A DNA stretch of 62,350 nt from contig DAOUHB010000067.1 of NCBI GenBank assembly GCA_034428935.1, positions 1 to 62,350 of the forward strand. Reading direction: 5' to 3'. The DNA is from JAAYZQ01 sp034428935 (GTDB lineage: Bacteria > Chloroflexota > Anaerolineae > JAAYZQ01). Shown here in pieces: positions 50,528 through 58,911 of this stretch (the stretch's first letter is position 1; every line of letters begins with the position of its first letter). The position numbers were made by a program, and so were the translations under genes. Under the pieces are notes generated by a model. The model searched no databases, had not been told where the DNA came from, and was given only the letters and a program-made list of their open reading frames with translations.

Positions 50528-51310
50528 ATGACGAGTGATTCACGCCTGCGGGCGTTGGGTAAAACGGACCGAGAAGAGCGCGTGAGCTGGCGGCAGCTCT
50601 TGCGAGAGGATATACAGACCATATACGATAAGGACCCGGCGGCACGCAGCCTGCTGGAGGTCCTTACCTGCTATCCGGGACTCCACGCCAGTTGGCTGCA
50701 CCGGGTGGCCCACGGCCTATGGAAGCGCAAGCACCTCACCCTGGCCCGCATGGTCTCGCACATCGGGCGCTTTATCACGGGCATCGAAATTCATCCCGGG
50801 GCAACCATTGGCCGGCGGTTCTTTATCGACCACGGTTCCGGAGTGGTCATCGGCGAGACGGCCGAGGTGGGCGATGACGTGCTGATGTACCAGGGTTCGG
50901 TGCTGGGTGGCACCTCTTCGGAGCGCACCAAGCGACATCCATCCATCGGCAATAGCGTCGTCATCGGCGCCCACGCCATCGTCCTGGGCAACATCTATGT
51001 GGGAGACGGCTCAAAGGTGGGCTCGGGCTCGGTCGTCATCGAGTCGGTGCCCGCCGGGTCCACGGTCATTGGCGTTCCCGGGCGCGTGGTGCGCATCAAC
51101 GGGCGGCGGCTGGACGGCCGCCCGCGCGACGTCCTGGACCACGGACGCCTACCCGACCCCGTGGTGGAGACGCTCCGTTGCCTGGTGGACCGCGTCGAGC
51201 TCCTGGAAGGCCAGGTGCGGGAGCTGACCCGCTCGACCCCCGTCAACTGGAACGAACAGGTCCCGCTGGACTGCACGTGGGTTAAAGACGGCAAGGAAAA
51301 TCTCACATGA
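50528..51310 (+). CDS. cysE: Serine O-acetyltransferase
   Basis: A 260-aa enzyme that acetylates serine to O-acetylserine, the substrate of CysK. The N-terminal helical domain is followed by left-handed hexapeptide repeats from about residue 88: IEIHPGATIGRRFFIDHGSG, then VVIGETAEVGDDVLMY. The GGTSSERTKRHPSIGNSV segment is the active-site loop. It starts 17 nt after the Rrf2 stop and overlaps cysK by 4 nt (ATGA). The C-terminus carries about 60 more residues than short CysE forms. Confidence 0.95.
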   Translation: MTSDSRLRALGKTDREERVSWRQLLREDIQTIYDKDPAARSLLEVLTCYPGLHASWLHRVAHGLWKRKHLTLARMVSHIGRFITGIEIHPGATIGRRFFIDHGSGVVIGETAEVGDDVLMYQGSVLGGTSSERTKRHPSIGNSVVIGAHAIVLGNIYVGDGSKVGSGSVVIESVPAGSTVIGVPGRVVRINGRRLDGRPRDVLDHGRLPDPVVETLRCLVDRVELLEGQVRELTRSTPVNWNEQVPLDCTWVKDGKENLT

Positions 51311-52230
51311 GCGCGAAAAGAGCAGAGAGCGTACTCGACCTGATCGGTGAGACGCCCGTAGTTCGCCTTCGCCGGGTGGTGCCCGAGGGAGCGGCGACGG
51401 TCTGGGTCAAGCTGGAGCGGGCCAATCCCGCCGGCAGCGTCAAGGACCGCATCGGCAAGGCCATGATCGAGGCCGCCGAAGAGGCGGGAGAGCTGCGGCC
51501 GGGCAGCGTCATCGTCGAGCCGACGAGCGGCAACACGGGCATCGGCCTGGCCATGGTGGCCGCCGTCAAGGGCTATCGCCTCATCCTGACCATGCCCGAT
51601 ACCATGACGGCCGAACGGCGGGCCTTGCTCAAGGCCTACGGCGCCGAGTTGGTGCTCACGCCCGGCGACGAAGGCATGAAGGGCGCCATCGCCCGGGCGC
51701 AGGAAATGGTGCGCGAGCACGGCTATTTTATGCCGCAGCAGTTCATGAATCCCGCCAACCCCGAGGTTCACCGCCGCACGACCGCCCACGAGATCCTGGA
51801 GCAGGTCGGGCATGTGGATGCCTTTGTCGCGGGCATCGGCACCGGTGGGACCATCACCGGCGTGGGCGAGGTCATGCGCGAGAGGCTTCCCGAGGCCCTT
51901 ATCATCGCCGTGGAGCCTGCGGGCTCGCCGGTCGTCTCGGGCGGGCAGCCGGGCAAGCACAAGATCGCGGGCATCGGCGCCGGCTTTGTGCCCGACGTGC
52001 TGAACACCGGCATCATCGACGAGATCATTGCCGTCGAAGATGACGACGCCTGGGAGATGACCCGCCGCCTGGCCCGCGAGGAGGGGATCCTGGCGGGCGC
52101 CTCGTCGGGCGCGGCGGCCTGGGCCGCGGTGCAGGTTGCGCGCCGCCTGGGGCCTGGCAAGGTCGTCATCGCAGTCCTGCCCGACACCGGCGAGCGCTAC
52201 CTGAGCACCACGCTCTTTGGCGCGGACTGA
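51307..52230 (+). CDS. cysK: Cysteine synthase (O-acetylserine sulfhydrylase)
   Basis: A 307-aa PLP enzyme making cysteine from O-acetylserine and sulfide. The PLP lysine is in NPAGSVKDRIGKAM (about residue 44), the substrate loop is EPTSGNTGIGLAM, and the PLP phosphate loop is GIGTGGTITGVGE. The C-terminal GILAGASSGAAAWAA is also typical. It is coupled to cysE by a 4-nt overlap, so both are made together and may form the cysteine synthase complex. Confidence 0.96.
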   Translation: MSAKRAESVLDLIGETPVVRLRRVVPEGAATVWVKLERANPAGSVKDRIGKAMIEAAEEAGELRPGSVIVEPTSGNTGIGLAMVAAVKGYRLILTMPDTMTAERRALLKAYGAELVLTPGDEGMKGAIARAQEMVREHGYFMPQQFMNPANPEVHRRTTAHEILEQVGHVDAFVAGIGTGGTITGVGEVMRERLPEALIIAVEPAGSPVVSGGQPGKHKIAGIGAGFVPDVLNTGIIDEIIAVEDDDAWEMTRRLAREEGILAGASSGAAAWAAVQVARRLGPGKVVIAVLPDTGERYLSTTLFGAD

Positions 52231-52267
52231 TGTTTTCTCACGCCAGGCTCACACAACATGCGAACGT

Positions 52268-52280
52268 GGACAGCTTGTCC
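52268..52280 (+). promoter_or_regulatory. Short palindrome before the desulfurase gene
   Basis: GGACA-GCT-TGTCC lies in the 114-nt gap between cysK and the cysteine desulfurase gene. It could be a regulator site, but there is no second copy in the window to support it. Confidence 0.25.
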
Positions 52281-52344
52281 GCGGACCGGGTTCCGGCCGC
52301 GTCAATAAAGTGGATAAAACACACGAAGGAGTGATCGACCCAAT

Positions 52345-53529
52345 ATGAGTACCCGAGCCGAGCGCACCATCTACCTGGATCATGCAGCCACAACGCCGGT
52401 GGACTCCAGGGTGCTGGAGGCCATGCTCCCCTACTGGACGGAACGGTGGGGAAATGCTTCCAGCATCTATGCCCTGGGACGCCAGGCCAGCCAGGCCCTG
52501 GAAGAGGCGCGAGGGACTGTGGCCCAGATCCTCAACTGCACACCCAAAGAGGTCATCTTCACGAGCTGCGGCACCGAGAGCGACAACCTGGCCGTCCGCG
52601 GCGTCGCCTTCGAGCGGCAAAAGCGTGCCAAGAAGAACCACATCATCACCTCGTCCATCGAGCATCATGCCATCCTGCACACCGTGGAGCAGTTGGTCAA
52701 GTATTTCGGCTTTGAAGCTACCTACCTGCCTGTGGATCGCTTTGGCATGGTGGACCCGGTCCAGGTGGAGCGGGCCATCCGCCCCGACACAGCCATCATC
52801 AGCATCATGTACGCCAACAACGAGGTGGGAACGATCCAGCCCATCGCCGAGATCGGAGCCATCGCGCGCCAGCACAAGGTGCCGTTCCACACCGACGCCG
52901 TGCAGGCGGGCGGGGTGCTCAACCTGGACGTCGACGCGCTGAACGTCGACATGCTGTCACTTTCGGCCCATAAGCTTTACGGGCCCAAGGGCGTGGGGCT
53001 GCTCTACGCCCGCCGCGGCGTGCCCTTCCTGCCGATGCAGACCGGTGGCGCGCACGAGCGGAACCGCCGGGCCGGCACCGAAAATGTGCCCTACGCCATG
53101 GGCCTCGCCACGGCCCTGCGCCTGGCCTACGACGAGGTGGAAGAGACCAACACCCGCATCGCTCGCCTGCGCGATCGCCTGGTGGCTGGTGTGCTGGAGA
53201 GGATCCCCGACAGCCAGTTGTCAGGCCATCCCTCGCAGCGTCTACCCAACAGCGCCAGCTTTCTCTTCCGCTACGTGGAGGGCGAGTCGATCCTGCTCAA
53301 CCTGGATCAGTATGGCATTGCCGCGAGCAGTGGCTCGGCCTGCACCAGCGGCTCCCTGGAGCCCTCTCACGTTCTGATGGCCATGGGCTTTGCCCACGAA
53401 GTCGCCCACGGCTCCCTGCGGCTTACCCTGGGCAAAGGTAACACAGACCAGGACATCGACCGTGTTCTCGAGGTGTTGCCCGGGATCGTCGAGAAGCTCC
53501 GGCGCATGAGCCCGCTCTATAATCCCTAG
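52345..53529 (+). CDS. nifS: Cysteine desulfurase, NifS/IscS family
   Basis: A 394-aa PLP enzyme that takes sulfur from cysteine for Fe-S clusters and thio-tRNA. The start region IYLDHAATTPVDSRVLEAML, the PLP-lysine segment SLSAHKLYGPKGVGLLYAR and the catalytic cysteine loop SSGSACTSGSLEPSHVL are intact. No IscU or NifU scaffold gene follows, but mnmA, which uses such sulfur, lies 1.9 kb downstream. The start follows a GAAGGAG with a spacing of about 13 nt. Confidence 0.95.
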   Translation: MSTRAERTIYLDHAATTPVDSRVLEAMLPYWTERWGNASSIYALGRQASQALEEARGTVAQILNCTPKEVIFTSCGTESDNLAVRGVAFERQKRAKKNHIITSSIEHHAILHTVEQLVKYFGFEATYLPVDRFGMVDPVQVERAIRPDTAIISIMYANNEVGTIQPIAEIGAIARQHKVPFHTDAVQAGGVLNLDVDALNVDMLSLSAHKLYGPKGVGLLYARRGVPFLPMQTGGAHERNRRAGTENVPYAMGLATALRLAYDEVEETNTRIARLRDRLVAGVLERIPDSQLSGHPSQRLPNSASFLFRYVEGESILLNLDQYGIAASSGSACTSGSLEPSHVLMAMGFAHEVAHGSLRLTLGKGNTDQDIDRVLEVLPGIVEKLRRMSPLYNP

Positions 53530-53596
53530 CTACGGGGCGCACGGCCGTGCGCCCCGGATTGCAAGATCCTCGACATACGGACCGAGTGCGTGCCGC

Positions 53597-53625
53597 TTGC
53601 ATCCTGGGCCGCCTTGAGGTAGAAT
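53597..53625 (+). promoter_or_regulatory. Promoter of the ArsA/Get3-like gene
   Basis: TTGCAT and TAGAAT are 17 nt apart. The leader of about 70 nt contains a 10-bp inverted repeat. Confidence 0.6.
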
Positions 53626-53637
53626 AAGGCATGCAGT

Positions 53638-53667
53638 GCCGCTCGAAGCGGCGAGGTTTCGAGCGGC
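53638..53667 (+). other. Inverted repeat in the ArsA-like leader
   Basis: GCCGCTCGAA and TTCGAGCGGC form a 10-bp perfect stem with a 10-nt loop, just after the expected transcription start. It could be an operator or an mRNA hairpin. Confidence 0.5.
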
Positions 53668-53700
53668 CGCACAACATGGTCTCTGCGTAACGGAGTGGCA

Positions 53701-54626
53701 TGGCACTTTCAAGTCTCGATACAGCCTGCAAGCAGGTGTTGATGTTTGGCGGCAAGGGAGGCGTGGGCAAGACGACGACTTCGGCCGCTACTGCGTTGCA
53801 TTTCGCCGCCATGGGGCGGCGGACGCTCATTATTTCCAGCGACATGACACCGTCGCTGTCCGACATCTTTGAGTGCGAGATCGGCCGCCACGAGACGGCC
53901 ATACCGGGTGTCGAGGACCTGTGGGGTCTGGAGATCGACCCCGACGAGGTGATGCGTCGCTGGAAGGTCAAGTTTGGCCCCCAGATCTATGAGGCATCCC
54001 AGGTTTTTGTCGACATGCCCTACGACGAGCTCGTCGACTATGTGGGAATGGCGCCCGGCATCCAGGAAGAGTTCCTGCTGGACTTTATCCTGGACCGGGT
54101 GCGACACGGTGGCTACGACCTGGTGGTCTGGGACACGGCGCCGGCCGGCGACACCCTGCGCCTGCTGGAGCTGCCCTACAAGTTCCTCAGCCATCTGCGG
54201 GTCGCGCCGCGCGTCTATCTCAATGTCCGCGACAAGCTGCAACTGGGCAAGGTCCCCTTCCTGGAGCTCATCGATAGCTGGCGGGAGCTGTCGGCCGAGA
54301 TCACTGGTTTTTTCCAAGATCCGGCAAACGCCGAGTTTGTGCTGGTGACCATCCCCGAGGCGCTCGGCGTGTACCAGGCCCGGCGGCTCGTGGGCGAGTT
54401 TGCGCGCTTTGGGCTAGAGATCGAGCGCATGGTGGTGAACCACGTCATCGCCCAGGCCGATTCCGAGTTCCTGCGGCAGAGGCAGGCCATGCAACGCCCC
54501 TATGTGCAGCTCCTGGAAAAAGAGTACGGGCACCGAATGAGCATCACCCTCGTGCCGCTCTTTGCCCAGGAGATCAAGGGCGTGGAGCGCCTGGGCCAGG
54601 TGGAGCGGGTCCTGTTTCCTTCCTGA
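53701..54626 (+). CDS. ArsA/Get3-family ATPase
   Basis: A 308-aa ATPase. The deviant P-loop reads MFGGKGGVGKTTTSAA (about 15-30) with the signature lysine, and the switch region is VVWDTAPAGDTLRLLELPYK. It is one ATPase unit, like Get3, not the doubled ArsA. No arsB, arsC or arsenical sensor lies near, so an arsenic role is not supported; membrane-protein or cofactor delivery is an alternative. The ATG at 53701 has a GGAG 6 nt before it. Confidence is high for the family and low for the role. Confidence 0.9.
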
Positions 54627-54671
54627 CAGCCTGGCCCGCCATCCGGTTTCCTGGACAAAAAGGAGGACGAC

Positions 54672-55403
54672 ATGAAACCCGATTATCCTGGAGCCACCTG
54701 GCGGCCGGCAGCCGCCGAAAATTTCAGCTCGCGACCCTCAAGGACCCAGATCGATGCCGTGGTCCTGCACGCCACCGCGGGCGGCCTGTCGGGCACGCTG
54801 GCCTGGTTCGCCAACCCCAGCAGCGGCGTGTCGGCCCACTACGTGGTGGCCAAGAACGGCCAGATCTACCAGATGGTGGAAGAGAAGGACCGGGCGCACC
54901 ACGCCGGCCTCAGCGAATACCAGGGCCGCGACAACTTTAACAATTTTTCCATCGGAATCGAGATCGTCAACCTGAACGACGGGGTCGATCCCTATCCCGA
55001 GGCGCAGTTCGAGGCAGTCGTCGACCTGGTCAGCTATCTCTCCGAGAAGTACAACATCCAGAAAGAGTGGGTCGTCACCCACGCCCAGACCTCGCAAAAG
55101 CTGACGGGCAAGACCGATCCCCGCAACTTTGCGACGGAAGAGCTGCTGCGGCGCGTCTACGATCCCCTGGCCAACCTGCCCGTCGACGTCGTCCGCGAGG
55201 CTGCCTGGAATGCGTTGGGCATCCCCTTCAACCCCATCGCTGCCTTCCCGCGCTATGCCCGCGAGCACAACCTGGGCAACCCGGAGACCGAGGAGTTTGA
55301 TTTCACCCACGCCGGCGTCGACTATCGAGGCCAGGGCTTTAGCCAGGGTATCGTCTTTGCCAGGGTGGGTGACTGGGGCAATTTACAGGAGCTGGTGTGG
55401 TAG
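54672..55403 (+). CDS. N-acetylmuramoyl-L-alanine amidase (Amidase_2)
   Basis: A 243-aa zinc amidase of the PGRP/Amidase_2 type. The zinc-binding His is in VVLHATAGGL, and the central text SAHYVVAKNGQIYQMVEEKD, HHAGLSEY and FSIGIEIVN is typical, with THAQTSQKLTGKTDPRNF near the C-terminal zinc site. No signal peptide or anchor is visible, which is odd for a wall enzyme; a cytoplasmic recycling role (as AmpD) is one explanation. AAGGAGG precedes the ATG. Its last 7 nt overlap the mnmA start. Confidence 0.9.
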   Translation: MKPDYPGATWRPAAAENFSSRPSRTQIDAVVLHATAGGLSGTLAWFANPSSGVSAHYVVAKNGQIYQMVEEKDRAHHAGLSEYQGRDNFNNFSIGIEIVNLNDGVDPYPEAQFEAVVDLVSYLSEKYNIQKEWVVTHAQTSQKLTGKTDPRNFATEELLRRVYDPLANLPVDVVREAAWNALGIPFNPIAAFPRYAREHNLGNPETEEFDFTHAGVDYRGQGFSQGIVFARVGDWGNLQELVW

Positions 55404-56482
55404 GACCGAGTCGAGTCGTGGTGGCCATGAGCGGCGGAGTCGACAGCTCTGTGGCGGCCGCCCTGCTGGTGGAAGCAGGCCACGACGTGACGGGAATCAT
55501 GATGCACCTCTGGGCCGAAGAGGATAACCGCTGTTGCTCGCCCGAAGCGGTAGATGACGCGCGCCGCGTGGCGGCCAACCTGGGCATTCCCTTCCACCTG
55601 GTGGATTACCAGGACGAGTTCCACGACTGCGTGGTGCGCTATTTCGTGGCCGAATACGCCCGCGGCCGCACACCCAACCCCTGCCTGGCGTGTAACCAGA
55701 ACATCCGCTTCCATCGCCTCTTGCGCCATGCCCGTAGCCTGGGGGCCGCTTACATGGCGACGGGGCACTATGCCCGCATCGACGAGCATGACGGCCGCTA
55801 CCGCCTGCGCATGGGCGTGGACCGAAGGAAGGATCAGTCCTACGTGCTCCACATGCTCGGCCAGGATCAGCTCCGCCACCTGCTCTTTCCCCTGGGAGAT
55901 TATACCAAGGGGCAGGTGCGCGATATGGCCCGCGAGCGGGGCCTGCCGGTGGCCGACAAGGACGAGAGCATGGAGATCTGCTTTGTCACCGACGACGATT
56001 ATCGCCGCTTTCTGGCCGAGCACGCCCCGGAAACGGCGCAGCCGGGGCCCATCCTCGATGCCGCGGGCCGCGAGATCGGCCGCCACCGGGGCCTGGCGTT
56101 TTACACCATTGGCCAGAGGCGCGGGCTGGGCAACCTGGCCGCCCGGCACCTTGGCCAAGGCGGACCGGAGCCCCTGTACGTGGTGCGCCTGGACCCGGAG
56201 CGGAATGCCGTCGTGGTCGGGCCGGCCGGCGATCTGGGCAGGCAGAGCCTGGAGGCAGAGAGGGTGAGCTACGTGAGCGGCGAGGCGCCGCCGGCGCCGG
56301 TGCGGGTCCAGGCCAAGATCCGCTACCGGGCGGCCCTGGCCGAGGCGACCTGGATCCCCGCCGGCGAGGCACGGGCCAGGGTCGAGTTCCAGCGCCCCTT
56401 GCGCGACATCACGCCCGGGCAGGCTGTCGTGGCCTACCAGGACGACGTGGTGCTGGGCGGGGGAATCATCGGCGATGCGTGA
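55397..56482 (+). CDS. mnmA: tRNA-specific 2-thiouridylase
   Basis: A 361-aa enzyme that thiolates U34 of tRNA for Lys, Glu and Gln. The PP-loop is AMSGGVDSSVAAALL (about 10-24). The catalytic cysteine pair is in NPCLACNQNIRF and MEICFVTDDDYRRFL, and GRHRGLAFYTIGQRRGLG is the conserved C-terminal start. The GTG start overlaps the amidase gene by 7 nt. The sulfur donor is probably the cysteine desulfurase encoded 1.9 kb upstream. Confidence 0.96.
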   Translation: MVGPSRVVVAMSGGVDSSVAAALLVEAGHDVTGIMMHLWAEEDNRCCSPEAVDDARRVAANLGIPFHLVDYQDEFHDCVVRYFVAEYARGRTPNPCLACNQNIRFHRLLRHARSLGAAYMATGHYARIDEHDGRYRLRMGVDRRKDQSYVLHMLGQDQLRHLLFPLGDYTKGQVRDMARERGLPVADKDESMEICFVTDDDYRRFLAEHAPETAQPGPILDAAGREIGRHRGLAFYTIGQRRGLGNLAARHLGQGGPEPLYVVRLDPERNAVVVGPAGDLGRQSLEAERVSYVSGEAPPAPVRVQAKIRYRAALAEATWIPAGEARARVEFQRPLRDITPGQAVVAYQDDVVLGGGIIGDA

Positions 56483-56753
56483 CATGTTGCAAGCGCCGGG
56501 CCTCCTCCTCTCCCTCGTCGTGGCTTCAGCCCTGGGACTGGTCTTTTACCTGTGGCAGGGGCGCAGGCATCGAGACCTGCTGTTCTTCTGGCTGGCAGCC
56601 GTCGTTGGCTTTGCTTCCGGCCACCTGGTGGGCGTCGTCTGGGGTTTTGTGCCCTGGACGGTGGGCCAGGTTCACATCCTGGAGGGCTGCATGGTGGCCG
56701 TCCTATTTTTGGTCCTGGCGCGTTGGCTGGGACAGGAAAAGAGTAATGCATGA
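56475..56753 (+). CDS. Small membrane protein, 92 aa, unknown
   Basis: An integral membrane protein with three hydrophobic segments (LLLSLVVASALGLVFYLW, LLFFWLAAVVGFASGHLVGV and LEGCMVAVLFLVLARWLG). No family is recognised. It overlaps mnmA by 8 nt and the nucleoside kinase gene by 4 nt (ATGA), so it is translated as part of the same mRNA. Codon use matches its neighbours. A second frame of the same length starting at 56479 is a shadow. Confidence 0.75.
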   Translation: MRDMLQAPGLLLSLVVASALGLVFYLWQGRRHRDLLFFWLAAVVGFASGHLVGVVWGFVPWTVGQVHILEGCMVAVLFLVLARWLGQEKSNA

Positions 56754-58561
56754 CTGAAACAGATGGTGTTCGAGAGCTGGCTGTCGAGGTCTCGCCCCGC
56801 GAGGCGACTTCGGACGAGATGTTGAGCCGGATCCACCTGACAGAGCCCAGGGACACGGCGCAGGTGTGGTTCAACGACGGGCGCGTGTTCGAAGGGCCGG
56901 TGGGCACCCCCCTGGAAGCGTTTGTGCGGGCCGCCGGCTCCGACCCCGAGGCGCCCACGGTGGCAGCCCTCATCGACGACGAGCTGCGGGAGCTGTCGTA
57001 TCGCGTCGACAGCGACATCGAGGTCGTGCCCATCACCATGGCCGACAGCGACGGCTTTCGCATCTATCGCCGGTCGCTCGCTTTCCTCCTCGTGACCGCC
57101 GTCCACGAGCTGTTCCCGGGGGCAACCCTCTTTGTCGACCACTCGCTGACCTTTGGCGGCTACTTTTGCCAGGTGCAGGGCCGCGAGCCCTTCACACCCG
57201 AGGAGGTGGCGCAGATCGAAGCCCGCATGCACGAGATCGTGGCGGAGGATGAGCCCATCTTCAAGACGCGGGTGCCCCTCAATGAAGCCATTGCTCTCTT
57301 TAATGCGCGGGGCGACGACGACAAGGTGCGGCTGCTGAACCGGCGGCGCAAGAACTATCTGACGCTCTACAGCCTGCGCGGTTTCCGGGACTATTTCCAC
57401 GGCTACATGGTGCCCTCCACCGGCTACCTGACGGTCTTTGACCTGCACCACTACCCGCCGGGCTTTATCATCCACTTCCCACGCAGCAGCCCGCCCATGG
57501 AGCTGCAGCCATTTGTCGACTATCCCAAGCTCATCAGCGTCTTTCGCGAGTACGGGGAGTGGATGGAGTTGATGGGCGTGCGCGACGTGGGCAGCCTCAA
57601 CGAGGCCATCGCCGGCGGGCGGGTCTCGGAGCTGGTCCTCGTCGCCGAGGCACTCCACGAGCAGCGCGTGGCGCGCATCGCCGAGGAGATTGCGCGGCGG
57701 CGCAAGGGGGACGAGACCGGCGGGCTGGAGCGCGAGACGGGCGAGACCGTGCGCCTGGTGCTCGTCGCCGGGCCTTCTTCCTCGGGCAAGACCACCTTTT
57801 CCAAGCGCCTGAGCATCCAACTTCTGGCCAACGGCCTGCGGCCCTTTCCCCTGGAGCTGGACAACTATTTCGTCGACCGGTCCAAGACGCCGCGGGACGA
57901 GCAGGGCGCCTACGATTTCGAGTCGCTCTATGCCGTGGACCTGGACCTCTTTAACGAGCACCTGGTGCAGTTGCTGGAGGGGCGCGAGGTGGTGCTGCCG
58001 CGCTACAACTTTGTGACCGGCCTGCGCGAGGTCGGCCCCACGGTGCAGCTCCGGCCGGACCACATCGTCATCGTCGAGGGCATCCATGGCCTGAACCCGC
58101 ACCTTGTGCCGGGGGTCCCACGCGACGTCAGCTATCGGGTCTATGTGTCGGCCCTCACCCAGCTCAACATCGACAAGCACAACCGCGTGCCCACCACCGA
58201 TACCCGGCTCTTGCGGCGCATCGTGCGCGACGCCGCTCACCGCGGCTACAGCGCCCGGGAGACCATCGACCGCTGGAACAACGTGCGGGCAGGCGAGAAG
58301 CGCTGGATCTTTCCCTACCAGGAGCATGCTGACGTCATGTTCAACTCGGCCCTGGTGTACGAGCTGTCGGTCCTCAAGCTGCTGGCCGAGCCTCTGCTGC
58401 TGCAAATCCAGCCCCGGACGCCAGCCCACGTGGAGGCCAAGCGCCTGCGGGCCATGCTCGAGTGGTTCGAACCCCTCGCGCCCGACCTCGTGCCCGACAA
58501 CTCGATCTTGCGCGAGTTTGTCGGCGGCTCGATCCTGCGCGAGTTTCACCTGTCGTTGTAG
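56750..58561 (+). CDS. Nucleoside kinase with TGS and ThrRS-like domains
   Basis: A 603-aa protein. Residues about 35-95 form a TGS-like domain, and residues 95-260 resemble the second additional domain of threonyl-tRNA synthetase (SLAFLLVTAVHELFPGATLF, GGYFCQVQG). The C-terminal 270 residues are a uridine-kinase/phosphoribulokinase-like P-loop kinase with VAGPSSSGKTTFSKRLS (about 340-356), DNYFVDRSKTPRDEQGAYDF, and VIVEGIHGLN. This layout is a known bacterial nucleoside kinase type. It is coupled to the small membrane gene by ATGA. Confidence 0.92.
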   Translation: MTETDGVRELAVEVSPREATSDEMLSRIHLTEPRDTAQVWFNDGRVFEGPVGTPLEAFVRAAGSDPEAPTVAALIDDELRELSYRVDSDIEVVPITMADSDGFRIYRRSLAFLLVTAVHELFPGATLFVDHSLTFGGYFCQVQGREPFTPEEVAQIEARMHEIVAEDEPIFKTRVPLNEAIALFNARGDDDKVRLLNRRRKNYLTLYSLRGFRDYFHGYMVPSTGYLTVFDLHHYPPGFIIHFPRSSPPMELQPFVDYPKLISVFREYGEWMELMGVRDVGSLNEAIAGGRVSELVLVAEALHEQRVARIAEEIARRRKGDETGGLERETGETVRLVLVAGPSSSGKTTFSKRLSIQLLANGLRPFPLELDNYFVDRSKTPRDEQGAYDFESLYAVDLDLFNEHLVQLLEGREVVLPRYNFVTGLREVGPTVQLRPDHIVIVEGIHGLNPHLVPGVPRDVSYRVYVSALTQLNIDKHNRVPTTDTRLLRRIVRDAAHRGYSARETIDRWNNVRAGEKRWIFPYQEHADVMFNSALVYELSVLKLLAEPLLLQIQPRTPAHVEAKRLRAMLEWFEPLAPDLVPDNSILREFVGGSILREFHLSL

Positions 58562-58583
58562 GCGGCACGCAAGAACCAGGCTC

Positions 58584-58607
58584 GCGGCGCATCGCCAGAT
58601 GCGCCGC
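58584..58607 (+). terminator. Strong hairpin after the nucleoside kinase gene
   Basis: GCGGCGCATC and GATGCGCCGC form a 10-bp perfect stem with loop GCCA, 23 nt after the stop. There is no T-run. AGAACCA near 58572 and TGGTTCT near 58653 form a wider inverted pair around it. Confidence 0.5.
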
Positions 58608-58670
58608 TCCGGGAGCGCGAGCGGCGTCGCGCCGAGCTTGCACCCCTTCCGTTGGTTCTCGAGCGGCGAC

Positions 58671-58698
58671 TTGACATCTGGCCGGATCACGGTATAAT
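58671..58698 (+). promoter_or_regulatory. Promoter of the SPFH gene pair
   Basis: TTGACA and TATAAT are 16 nt apart. Transcription would start near 58705, about 54 nt before a 31-aa ORF and 207 nt before the first SPFH gene. Confidence 0.8.
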
Positions 58699-58758
58699 AG
58701 ATTCGTCTGGCCGGTTCTTAACCCCTTTCAAGCGTCGAGTGGATAAGGAGCGGGCAAC

Positions 58759-58854
58759 GTGGCATCAAGTGGGAACATGCTTGTACACGAAGGCCTGACT
58801 GAGAGCGCCGCATTGGGCACCACTTCCCTACCCCAGGGGCGCCCCCCGGCATAG
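58759..58854 (+). CDS. Small ORF, 31 aa, in the SPFH-pair leader
   Basis: It starts with GTG, 8 nt after AAGGAG. The product begins MASSGNMLVHEGLTESAAL and is followed by a Pro-rich tail; it is soluble and of no known family. It is the only good translation start between the promoter and the first SPFH gene, so it may be a real peptide, a leader ORF, or chance. Confidence 0.4.
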   Translation: MASSGNMLVHEGLTESAALGTTSLPQGRPPA

Positions 58855-58911
58855 AGATGCCGCAGTGACAGCCCGCCGCCTGGCAGATTTGTTCACGTTC
58901 GAGGTGGCAAC

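Noticed and set aside
53701..54626. Arsenic resistance locus
   Set aside because: Only one ArsA-like unit is present, with no arsB, arsC, arsD or ArsR gene near it.
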